Of a DNA stretch of 7,829 nt, positions 1 through 6,389 are shown piece after piece. The translations under genes and the position numbers were made by a program. How positions within the stretch are numbered: the first letter of the stretch is position 1; each line of letters opens with the position of its first letter. This DNA comes from Candidatus Krumholzibacteriia bacterium (lineage in GTDB: Bacteria > Krumholzibacteriota > Krumholzibacteriia > Krumholzibacteriales > Krumholzibacteriaceae). The notes beneath the pieces were generated by a model. The model was not told the origin of the DNA. It saw nothing but the letters and a program-made list of their open reading frames with translations, and did no database searches. The stretch is from assembly GCA_028706585.1 (NCBI GenBank), contig JAQTVX010000090.1, forward strand, positions 1 to 7,829, read 5' to 3'.

Positions 1-1713
1 ATTCTCAGGTACGATGGCCTTTTGATCGGACTCATACGTGCACCTTCCTTCGAAAAGAATGTGTGGATCCCAGATGAATGCCACTTTTCCGCTTCCAAGT
101 ACCGTCGCGCCGGAAATACCCTGGATTCCCCGGAAGAGCAGCGGCAGCGCTTTGATGACGATATCCTGTTGACCTATGATCTTGTTGATGACGACGGCGA
201 CCCGCCGTTTTCCGGTATCGACTACGATCACCTTCGAGTAGCGCTCCTTCGTAGAATCGAGGGACAGACCGAAGATGTCCTCCGGCATGATGACGGGGAT
301 CACCCCGTCGCCGTCGTCCATCACGAGCTCCCCGCGGATGCTCTTGAGCGAGCCTTGCTCGAACCTGCCCGTCTCTCTCACGAACTCGATCGGAAGAGCG
401 TGCACGTCCGGCCCGACCGAGAACAGAAGCGCCTTGATGATCGAGAGGTTGATCGGCAGGAGCAATGCCACCGTCGTCCCCGCTCCGGGCTTGCTCCGAA
501 CCTGGATCGTGCCGCCGAACGAGTCGACCGATCTCTTGACGATGTTCATTCCCATGCCCCGTCCGGACATTTGATCCACCTTGGCCGCCGTGCTGAATCC
601 CGGCATTGTGATGATGCGGCACACATCGCTCTCGGTGAGCTCGGCCGCCCTGCCGGTTGCGATGCCGGCGGCGGCCGCGGCGACGGCTATCCTGGCCGTA
701 TCGATTCCCCTGCCGTCGTCGGAAACCTCCAGAACCACGTTGTTCCGTTCGCGCCGGGCGCTCAACCGGAGATGCGCCTCTTCGCCCTTGCCACTGGCGC
801 GCCGCTCGGCGGGCGTCTCGATACCGTGGTCCATCGCGTTGCGGATCAGATGAACGAGCGGATCGACCATGCCTTCGAGAACCACGCGATCGAGGCCGAT
901 CTCGGCCCCGGAGATCTCGAACTTGATGTTCTTGCCCGTCTCCTGCGAGAAATCCCGCACGAGCCTGTTGAAACGCTGGAACACCTGACCCACGGGGATC
1001 AGCCGGGCCTCCATGACTTCTTTCTGAATCTGCGACGTCAGCCTCCACGAGACCGCCAGCTCATCGAGGAGCTGTTTCGAGCCGAGCTCGGTCGCGATCG
1101 CGCTGAAACGGATGCGGCTGATCGTGAGCTCGCCGACCAGATCCATGATCCGGTCGAGCCTCTCGAGCTCTACCTTCGTGGACGTGATTCGCTGTTTCAC
1201 CGCGCCTTCGGTCTTCGATGCCGGCTCCACGGGAGAGACGGCCTGATCGGGCGCGCTCGACACCTTCGAAAGGAGGGCGAGCGCCTCGCTGACGAGCTTG
1301 GCGCCTCTTCCTCCGCCTGGCACGTGATTCGCGGACGCATCCAGGGCGTCCGAGCACGAGGTCTCCTCGCCGGAGGCCCCGGTAGCGGCCTCTCCGCCAT
1401 CCTCCGCGGCCATGCGAACGAGCGTCTTCAAGACGTCGACGGCGCCGAGCATGCATCCGACCTTCGCCGCTGTGATTTCGCCGCCGCGCCTCAGGGCATC
1501 GAGCGCGTTCTCGAGGGCGTGGCTCGCCTCGACGATCTGTTCATAGCCCATCGCGCCCGAATTCCCCTTGAGGTTATGCGCGTGGCGGAAAAGCTCGTCC
1601 ACCTGGGCGCGCGGATCGGAGGCGGACTCGAGGCCGATGAGACCGTTCTCGAGCGCCTGGAGCGTCTCCTCCGCTTCGCTCTTGTACAGTTCCTTATAGT
1701 CGCTCACGTTCAT
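1..1713 (-). CDS. cheA: CheA chemotaxis sensor histidine kinase, 3' end beyond the left edge
   Basis: CheA autophosphorylates on histidine under receptor control and passes phosphate to CheY and CheB. The frame is open for 571 codons with no stop before the window edge. Residues 1-105 are the P1 HPt domain with RHAHNLKG, so His46 is the likely phosphorylation site. Residues 106-172 are a low-complexity linker rich in Ala, Gly, Ser and Glu. P3 dimerisation helices lie at about 175-235 (KVELERLDRIMDLVGEL). The P4 ATPase spans about 236-420: N box HLIRNAMDHGIE (288-299), G1 DDGRGID (332-338), PGFSTA (370-375) and G2 GRGMG (383-387). P5, the CheW-like domain, runs from about 421 to 555 and ends near GATVLGSG and a following hydrophobic strand. 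At least 17 further residues follow. No P2 domain fits in the linker. The ATG overlaps the cheB end by 20 bases and has GGGAG 7 bases upstream. The stop, or a fused C-terminal domain, is not visible. Confidence 0.95.
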   Translation of the reverse strand, partial: MNVSDYKELYKSEAEETLQALENGLIGLESASDPRAQVDELFRHAHNLKGNSGAMGYEQIVEASHALENALDALRRGGEITAAKVGCMLGAVDVLKTLVRMAAEDGGEAATGASGEETSCSDALDASANHVPGGGRGAKLVSEALALLSKVSSAPDQAVSPVEPASKTEGAVKQRITSTKVELERLDRIMDLVGELTISRIRFSAIATELGSKQLLDELAVSWRLTSQIQKEVMEARLIPVGQVFQRFNRLVRDFSQETGKNIKFEISGAEIGLDRVVLEGMVDPLVHLIRNAMDHGIETPAERRASGKGEEAHLRLSARRERNNVVLEVSDDGRGIDTARIAVAAAAAGIATGRAAELTESDVCRIITMPGFSTAAKVDQMSGRGMGMNIVKRSVDSFGGTIQVRSKPGAGTTVALLLPINLSIIKALLFSVGPDVHALPIEFVRETGRFEQGSLKSIRGELVMDDGDGVIPVIMPEDIFGLSLDSTKERYSKVIVVDTGKRRVAVVINKIIGQQDIVIKALPLLFRGIQGISGATVLGSGKVAFIWDPHILFEGRCTYESDQKAIVPEN

Positions 1714-2797
1714 AAACGGGCTCCCGCATCCCGATCTCGCGAACATTACGAATGATGCAATCGGCTATTTCTCCGAGCGGGCACACCTCGTCGGCGAGAT
1801 TGTTGCCGATCACGCTGCCCGGCATGCCGTAAATGAGACTCGATTCCTTGTCCTGGCAGATGGTCTTTCCGCCGTAGAGGTGTATTGCCGCGCTTCCAGC
1901 CGCTCCGTCGCGTCCCATTCCAGTCAGAATGACGCCGATAAGGCGTTCCCTGAAGATCGGCACAAAGGACGTCATGGCGAAATCGATCGACGGACACGCG
2001 GTGCGCTGGAGCGCGTTCTTTTCCAAGATCATCACGCACGGGCATTGATCCCGCTCCTCGAGGAAGAGATGCTTTCCGCCTGGCGCGACGAGCGCGCGGC
2101 CCGGGAGAATCGCATCCCCCTCCTTGGCCTCATGAATATCGAGATGGGAGCGCGCGTCGAGGCGCTCCGCAAGATAGCTCGTGAAATTCGGCGGCATGTG
2201 CTGCACGATCACTATGCCCGCCGGAATGTCGCGCGGCAGCTTGGGAATGATCTCCATCAGTGCCTGCGGACCTCCCGTGCTCGCCCCGATCACGACGACC
2301 GACCCGAGAGACGACGCGAAGGCCTTGCGCTGCTTTGCGCCGATCTCGATTTCCGAATGAGCGAAGCGCATACGTCCCACATCCACGGAAGCAGCGGCCT
2401 TGACCTTCGCTATGAGTTCCTCCGCCGGGAAGCGCTTCCCGCCGCCCGTCTTCGCCACGAAATCCACCGCGCCGTACTCGAGGCACGTGATCGCCAGGTT
2501 CGCCCCCACTGCGCTGTAACCGCTCACGATGACGACAGGCGTCGGCCATTCGCTCATGATATAGCGCAGCGTCTCGAGGCCGTCCATGCGAGGCATTTCG
2601 AGATCGAGGGTGATGCAGTCGGGTTTGAGCTCCGCCACGCTCTTGAGCACGGCGCGACCGTCCGAACCATGTCCCACGACCTTGATTTCGGGATCGCTCT
2701 CGAGCGCATTGACGATCATGGTCCGAATCAGGGGGGAATCTTCCCCCACGACGACCCTGATCTTGCCATTTCGAGCGTTGCTCCTGCCCTCGTTCAT
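1694..2797 (-). CDS. cheB: CheB protein-glutamate methylesterase/glutaminase
   Basis: CheB removes methyl groups from receptor glutamates and can deamidate receptor glutamines; phosphorylation by CheA activates it. The protein has 367 residues, a normal length. The N-terminal receiver domain (about 12-130) has the acidic pair Glu19-Asp20, phosphoacceptor Asp65 in TLDLEMP, Ser92 and Lys116. After that lysine there is Thr, where Pro is usual in receivers (VAKT). The esterase domain (about 164-355) carries GASTGGP with Ser173, VQHMP with His200 and GMGRDGA with Asp297. These match the Ser-His-Asp catalytic triad and its spacing in E. coli CheB. The start ATG shares one base with the cheD stop (TGATG), and AGGAG lies 8 bases upstream. 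A longer reading frame to 3052 exists but its extra N-terminus overlaps cheD and resembles nothing in CheB. The 3' end overlaps cheA. Confidence 0.97.
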   Translation of the reverse strand: MNEGRSNARNGKIRVVVGEDSPLIRTMIVNALESDPEIKVVGHGSDGRAVLKSVAELKPDCITLDLEMPRMDGLETLRYIMSEWPTPVVIVSGYSAVGANLAITCLEYGAVDFVAKTGGGKRFPAEELIAKVKAAASVDVGRMRFAHSEIEIGAKQRKAFASSLGSVVVIGASTGGPQALMEIIPKLPRDIPAGIVIVQHMPPNFTSYLAERLDARSHLDIHEAKEGDAILPGRALVAPGGKHLFLEERDQCPCVMILEKNALQRTACPSIDFAMTSFVPIFRERLIGVILTGMGRDGAAGSAAIHLYGGKTICQDKESSLIYGMPGSVIGNNLADEVCPLGEIADCIIRNVREIGMREPVYERERL

Positions 2798-3303
2798 CAG
2801 TATATCTCCTCGTTGCCGTCCGCGAACCGGACGGCGACGCTCCCATCGGAAATGTCGAAAATGATCGTGCGCCCCTTCGTCCCCCCGATGCATTCGGCGA
2901 CGATTGGAATCCCCTGCTCGGCGAGGACGTCCCTCGCGGCGGCGATGTTCTCGTCGCCGATCTGGAGCACCCCCTGGCACCCCTTGAAGCAATCGAACAT
3001 CCTCGCACCTCCGAATATCTTCGCTTCGATCCTGTCGCGGCGCGCCCCCCATTGGAGCATCCGCTTGATGACGACCGGGATAACGGCATCGACGAATTTC
3101 GCCCTGTTCGAGTTGTTCTTCACGCGTTCCCGCCTCGGATGCATCGCGTGCGCGAGCGCACCGACACCTGCCGAGGCATCATGGAGAACGATGCCGAGAC
3201 ACGATCCGAGCGCCATAGTCATCATCTGCGCCGGTGCCTGCCCGACGCGAAATTCGGCGACACCCACCTTGACCACGCTCCCGTTTTCCGTTTCAACGGC
3301 CAA
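2797..3303 (-). CDS. cheD: CheD receptor glutamine deamidase
   Basis: CheD hydrolyses specific receptor glutamines to glutamate, creating methylation sites for CheR; in some bacteria it also binds CheC. The protein has 168 residues, normal for the family. The catalytic triad is visible as Thr29, Cys35 (ALGSCLGI) and His52 (AHAMHP). The spacings of 6 and 17 residues are the same as Thr21-Cys27-His44 of Thermotoga CheD. IFGGARMF (96-103) and GGTKGRT near the C-terminus are further family motifs. The start is a TTG, chosen because AAGGAG lies 7 bases upstream and an in-frame TGA sits immediately before it, so no earlier start is possible. A GTG at codon 10 (3276) would give an N-terminus closer to Thermotoga's length but has a poor ribosome site. 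The gene overlaps the cheW end by 11 bases. No cheC is present in the window. Confidence 0.96.
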   Translation of the reverse strand: MAVETENGSVVKVGVAEFRVGQAPAQMMTMALGSCLGIVLHDASAGVGALAHAMHPRRERVKNNSNRAKFVDAVIPVVIKRMLQWGARRDRIEAKIFGGARMFDCFKGCQGVLQIGDENIAAARDVLAEQGIPIVAECIGGTKGRTIIFDISDGSVAVRFADGNEEIY

Positions 3304-3790
3304 TCACGAGCTCCTTTGCCATCAAGTCGTCTGGGATGAGCTTATCGGAGTCCAAGCACACGACCATCCGGCCGGATACCTTCGCGATGCCGGACACAAC
3401 GTTCGAATGCGGCCCGCTCACGCCGAGCTCGGGCGCCTGCTGCAAATCCTCGTCCTGAATCCTCGTAACCTCGAGCACCGCATCGACGAAGAAGCCGAAG
3501 CTCCCGCACGAGGCGTCGACGATGATCACTCTCCGCTTCCGGGCGGTTTCGCTACCCTCCGCGGATCCGATGCCGAGAATCAGATGCATCTTCACAATCG
3601 GGATGATCTCCCCCCGGAGGTTGATTACCCCCTCGACGTTCGTTCCCATGCCCGGCACAGGGAAGAGGTCGAGCGGTCTCAGGATTTCCCGCACCTTCGA
3701 TACCATGATGCCGTAGTACTCGATGCCGAGGCGGAAGGTGACGAGCTGCATCCCCTTGCGGGACTTTTCGTATGGATGCTCATGCTTCAT
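3293..3790 (-). CDS. cheW: CheW chemotaxis coupling protein
   Basis: CheW is a cytoplasmic adaptor that bridges receptor tips and the P5 domain of CheA in the signalling array. The protein has 165 residues, a single CheW-like beta-barrel domain. It begins QLVTFRLGIEYYGI (15-28), the typical first strands, and carries the signature VEGVINLRGEIIPIV (52-66), followed by the second half barrel (about 87-155). A short charged tail of 13 residues precedes the fold. The ATG lies 6 bases after the receptor stop codon; AAGGA of the ribosome site overlaps the end of the receptor gene, about 10 bases upstream of the ATG. Met14 is a weaker alternative start because a purine run directly abuts it. Its place directly after the receptor gene suggests the two partners are made together. 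Confidence 0.97.
   Translation of the reverse strand: MKHEHPYEKSRKGMQLVTFRLGIEYYGIMVSKVREILRPLDLFPVPGMGTNVEGVINLRGEIIPIVKMHLILGIGSAEGSETARKRRVIIVDASCGSFGFFVDAVLEVTRIQDEDLQQAPELGVSGPHSNVVSGIAKVSGRMVVCLDSDKLIPDDLMAKELVIGR
3311..3316 (-). promoter_or_regulatory. Ribosome binding site fixing the cheD TTG start
   Basis: AAGGAG lies inside the last codons of cheW, 7 bases before the TTG at 3303. It favours this rare start over the GTG at 3276, which has only a purine run touching it. Confidence 0.65.
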
Positions 3791-3796
3791 CGGCCA

Positions 3797-5197
3797 TCAT
3801 TCCTTCGCCGCGGCTGTGGCTGCCTCTTCGGCCCTGTCGACCGTGCCGACGTTGAACTTGCCCACGTGCTCGCGGAGCTGTATCGCCATGTCGCTCAGCT
3901 TCTGGGCGGAGGACGCGACGTCCTCCATGCTCGACGTCATCTGCTGCATCGAAGCGGCGGTCTCCTGCGTGGCCGAGGCGTTCTTCTCCGCGCTCGATGA
4001 GATTTCGTCGATCGAGCCGGTGACGTTCTTCATGCCGCGCGAGAGCTCCTTGGTGGCCGCGGATATGCGTCGCGCCATGTCCGAGGAGCTCGTGAGCACC
4101 TCTACGATCTCGTCCAGCGCCTGCCCCGTGCGCGTTATGACTTCCTTGCCCTCGGTCACTTCTTTCGCGCCTAGCTCAATGCTTTTGACGGCCGTGCGCG
4201 TCTCCTCCTGCGTCTGCCGGATGAGCGACGCGATCTCTTCCGCGGCCCGGGCGCTCCCCTCGGCGAGCTTGCGGACCTCGTCGGCGACTACCGCAAATCC
4301 GCTTCCCGCCTCTCCCGCGCGCGCCGCTTCGATGGCGGCGTTGAGCGCAAGCAGGTTCGTCTGATCGGCGACGTCGGTGATGACGTCGACGATCTCGTCT
4401 ATCTGGTTCGACCGTTCGCCCAGGTGCCGGATGATCTCGGCCGACTCCTGGATGACGGTGTATATCTTGTTGATCTTCTCGACCGCTTCTTTCGCCGAGT
4501 TGCCGCCCTTCTCGGCCGTCTCCGTGGCGTTCGTTGCGGCGGACGCAGCCAGCTCGGCGCTGTTCGCCACCTGTTTCACGGAACGCTCCATGTTGCGGAT
4601 CTCCTTGATCATGTCGTCGACCTTCCGCGCCTGCACATCGGTCGATTTGGCGATGTTCTGCACGGTCATCGACGTCTCCTCGGTGATCGAGTTCATTTGC
4701 TCGGTCGCGGCGGAGAGATTCTGCGCGGAGAAATTGACCTTGTCGGCCGTTCCCCTGATCATCTTTATGATGCTCGCCATGTTCGAGAAGAGCGCGTTCA
4801 GAGCGAACCCGAGCCGTCCGAGCTCGTCATCGGAGCGGATATTGACTGTCGTGGTGAGATCCCCCGCGTTGTTCGCGAGCGAACGGCTGGCGTTGATGAG
4901 CTGAACCATGGGTCTCTTCAGAATGAACTGGACCAGCATGCAGAAGGCGGCGTATCCGGCCAGCAGTGTAAGACCCGTGATCGACATGGCGCGCCACCTG
5001 AGATAGCTCAATGCCTGATCCCTGTGCGCCGTCGAGCCCGAGATAGAGGCGAGGCCCGTGGCCGACACCTTGCTGAGCGCGTGTCCGGAAAGATGCATGA
5101 ACGCAAAGTAGTTCACGATGAAGATGGAGAGCATGACCGCTGCCATGGTCAGGCAGACCTTCGCGCTTATGCTGTTTGAGCGCAGATTGAGTTTCAT
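3797..5197 (-). CDS. Methyl-accepting chemotaxis protein without a classical sensor domain
   Basis: This is a membrane receptor of the chemotaxis array, 466 residues. The basic N-terminus is followed by a membrane helix (about 14-36), a loop of about 34 residues (37-70), a second helix (about 71-93), a HAMP domain (about 94-142; conserved Pro96, DDELG at 123-127) and a long signalling coiled-coil hairpin. The tip at about 276-310 is the highly conserved DVADQTNLLALNAAIEAARA stretch and its GFAVVADEVRKLA continuation, which binds CheA and CheW. Each arm is about 21 heptads, longer than in E. coli Tsr and suggesting a 40H- or 44H-type receptor. A good methylation-site match is ASATQETAAS (407-416) with Gln411-Glu412; Glu166-Gln167 and Glu173-Glu174 are weaker candidates. 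There is no C-terminal NWETF-like CheR tether. AAGGAGG lies 5 bases before the ATG, overlapping the cheR stop. Confidence 0.96.
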   Translation of the reverse strand: MKLNLRSNSISAKVCLTMAAVMLSIFIVNYFAFMHLSGHALSKVSATGLASISGSTAHRDQALSYLRWRAMSITGLTLLAGYAAFCMLVQFILKRPMVQLINASRSLANNAGDLTTTVNIRSDDELGRLGFALNALFSNMASIIKMIRGTADKVNFSAQNLSAATEQMNSITEETSMTVQNIAKSTDVQARKVDDMIKEIRNMERSVKQVANSAELAASAATNATETAEKGGNSAKEAVEKINKIYTVIQESAEIIRHLGERSNQIDEIVDVITDVADQTNLLALNAAIEAARAGEAGSGFAVVADEVRKLAEGSARAAEEIASLIRQTQEETRTAVKSIELGAKEVTEGKEVITRTGQALDEIVEVLTSSSDMARRISAATKELSRGMKNVTGSIDEISSSAEKNASATQETAASMQQMTSSMEDVASSAQKLSDMAIQLREHVGKFNVGTVDRAEEAATAAAKE

Positions 5198-5202
5198 TGT
5201 TC

Positions 5203-5209
5203 CCTCCTT
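5203..5209 (-). promoter_or_regulatory. Strong ribosome binding site of the receptor gene
   Basis: AAGGAGG sits 5 bases before the receptor ATG, and its first base is the last base of the cheR stop codon. It is the best Shine-Dalgarno match in the operon, which fits a receptor needed in larger amounts than the adaptation enzymes. Confidence 0.7.
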
Positions 5210-6039
5210 CAGGAGCTTCGCAGAATGATTTTTTGATATATCTTGTTGCGTGGATCGATCAGCCTGTACAGCTTGAGCGCCGTTCCCATTACGGCTTCGC
5301 TTTTTCCAAGAATGAGAATCCCGCTGTCCTCCAGTGACGTATGAAACCGTCCCAGCACGTCATTGCGTACCGCGTTGTTGAAATGGATCAGAACGTTTCT
5401 GCACATGACGATATCGAGAAGGGATAACGGCGGCGCCGAAAAGAGATCGTGAACCGAGAATCTTACGCGCCTCTTCACGTCGGCCGCCACGATGAACCCA
5501 TCCTCGACCGGCTCGAAATACTCTTGCCGCAGGCCGACCGGAATCCGTTCGATCTTGCGTTCTGGATACACTCCGGCGCGCGCAAACGTGCACGCCTCCT
5601 TCGATATATCGGTGCCGTAGATCTCGAGATCGAGATCGACGTCGTGCTTCTGAAGGTACTGGAGCGTGATAATGGCGAGGCTGTACGTCTCCTCGCCGGT
5701 CGAACACCCGGCGCTCCAGAAACGGATCGTCCTCGAGGGCGAGTGATGCTTCCGCTCGACCGTCGCGGGCAGGATATCGTTGCTGATCGCCTCGAACACG
5801 TCCTGATCCCTGAAGAACTCCGTAACGTGAATCGTGACGGCATCGAGAAGCCGATCGATCTCGCCCGGATCGTCCGCGAGGCGCGTCATGTATTGATCGA
5901 GCGTCGATAGAGAGAGCACAGACATCCTGAGAGCCACCCTCCGCTGAAGGCACGAGAGGCGATAGTTCGAGAGATCCCTCCCGTGCTTTTTCTGGAGATC
6001 GGCGATAAGCTCGCCCAAACTCGCCTCGATGAGAGTCAT
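5209..6039 (-). CDS. cheR: CheR protein-glutamate methyltransferase
   Basis: CheR methylates glutamates of chemoreceptors with S-adenosylmethionine, opposing CheB. From the chosen ATG the protein has 276 residues, close to E. coli CheR. The N-terminal helical domain (about 1-75) contains YRLSCLQRRVALRM and VTIHVTEFFRD (68-78). The Rossmann methyltransferase domain has the SAM motif FWSAGCSTGEETYSLA (107-122), with Thr118 where Pro is usual, then YGTDIS (141-146) and DIVMCRNVLIHF (209-220). GGGGTGA lies just before the ATG. The frame stays open upstream to a TTG at 6177, but those 46 residues are Cys-, Gly- and Trp-rich, unlike CheR, and would place the GC palindrome inside coding sequence, so I reject them. 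It is the first gene of the operon; the receptor gene begins 11 bases after it. Confidence 0.96.
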   Translation of the reverse strand: MTLIEASLGELIADLQKKHGRDLSNYRLSCLQRRVALRMSVLSLSTLDQYMTRLADDPGEIDRLLDAVTIHVTEFFRDQDVFEAISNDILPATVERKHHSPSRTIRFWSAGCSTGEETYSLAIITLQYLQKHDVDLDLEIYGTDISKEACTFARAGVYPERKIERIPVGLRQEYFEPVEDGFIVAADVKRRVRFSVHDLFSAPPLSLLDIVMCRNVLIHFNNAVRNDVLGRFHTSLEDSGILILGKSEAVMGTALKLYRLIDPRNKIYQKIILRSS

Positions 6040-6071
6040 CGTCACCCCGGATTCAGCATCGTTCGAGCAAT

Positions 6072-6091
6072 GCGCCCCACCCGTGGGGCGC
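6072..6091. promoter_or_regulatory. GC-rich palindrome upstream of cheR
   Basis: Perfect 9-base arms GCGCCCCAC and GTGGGGCGC are separated by two bases, ending 32 bases before the cheR ATG. If the cheR transcript starts further upstream, its leader would carry a very stable hairpin here. No T-run follows on either strand, so it does not look like an intrinsic terminator. A protein-binding operator is the other reading. Confidence 0.5.
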
Positions 6092-6160
6092 CGCCCGCTT
6101 CCACAAAGACCATTATTCCCTGTCGCCAACCCCCAAGCGTGGACTTCGTTGGCTGGTGCA

Positions 6161-6188
6161 TGGAATCGGATTTGCAATTGCTATACCA
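6161..6188. promoter_or_regulatory. 28-bp imperfect palindrome; possible back-to-back sigma-54-type promoters
   Basis: The outer TGG/CCA and central TTGCAA are symmetrical about 6174.5, and 10 of 14 positions match between arms. Read on the plus strand it is TGGAATCGGATTTGCA, and on the minus strand TGGTATAGCAATTGCA. Both have GG-N10-GC spacing and TTGC, as in the sigma-54 consensus TGGCACG-N4-TTGCW, but the CACG part is poorly kept. Transcripts would leave in opposite directions toward cheR and the PhzF-like gene. A regulator operator is an equally good explanation. Confidence 0.3.
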
Positions 6189-6237
6189 CAGAAGGACGAA
6201 GGTTGCACCTCGTCCGGCACGCGAAAGAGTCTATATA

Positions 6238-6271
6238 AACTGATTCATAAGTATAATGAATTCAAACAGTT
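6238..6271. promoter_or_regulatory. AT-rich inverted repeat around a TATAAT
   Basis: Inner arms ATTCAT (6243-6248) and ATGAAT (6256-6261) flank a 7-base centre, and outer arms AACTG (6238-6242) and CAGTT (6267-6271) are offset by five bases. A perfect -10 hexamer TATAAT sits at 6252-6257 on the plus strand, but no good -35 is found 16-18 bases upstream. It could be a sigma-70 promoter for the PhzF-like gene under an operator. The call rests on composition and symmetry only. Confidence 0.3.
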
Positions 6272-6389
6272 ACAATAACGTCGGAGCGGCGGGATGCAAG
6301 AGGAAACGGCGCGGAAAAAGAAGTAAGTCCGACGAACTTTGCACCTTTCCGTTCGCTTTTTGCAATGGAACTGGAAAAAGGGGAAGGCC

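Larger units (their letters stand above)
6040..6389. other. Divergent intergenic control region between cheR and the PhzF-like gene
   Basis: This 350-base stretch separates two genes transcribed away from each other, so it should hold both promoters. It changes from GC-rich next to cheR to AT-rich at about 6230-6275, then back to mixed composition. I see three symmetrical elements in it, listed separately, and no credible protein gene. A 10-codon ATG frame at 6294-6326 is too short to support. No tRNA-like or riboswitch-like fold is evident by eye. Confidence 0.7.

Noticed and set aside
22..1755. A 577-codon open frame on the plus strand opposite cheA
   Set aside because: It is codon-register antisense to cheA, where long open frames arise because Leu and Ser codons that would read as stops are rare in GC-rich genes. 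The product is Arg-, Asp- and His-rich with no recognisable domain, whereas the minus strand gives full CheA.
2798..3052. N-terminal extension of CheB to 452 residues
   Set aside because: The extra 85 residues lie inside cheD, are Arg-rich and unlike any receiver domain. The ATG at 2797 has a good ribosome site and gives the normal CheB length.
1880..4000. A 706-codon open frame on the plus strand opposite cheB, cheD, cheW and the end of the receptor gene
   Set aside because: It is in antisense register with cheB, cheW and the receptor, spans several real genes, has no ribosome site I can defend and shows no known motif.
6072..6091. Intrinsic terminator reading of the GC palindrome
   Set aside because: No T-run follows the arms on either strand, and it lies upstream of cheR rather than after a gene.
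6040..6177. N-terminal extension of CheR to a TTG at 6177
   Set aside because: The 46 extra residues do not resemble CheR and would cover the GC palindrome. The ATG at 6039 gives the family length.
6294..6326. A 10-codon frame (MQEETARKKK) with GGAG upstream, a possible leader peptide of the PhzF-like gene
   Set aside because: It is too short to distinguish from chance, has no run of regulatory codons, and no attenuator hairpin with a T-run follows.
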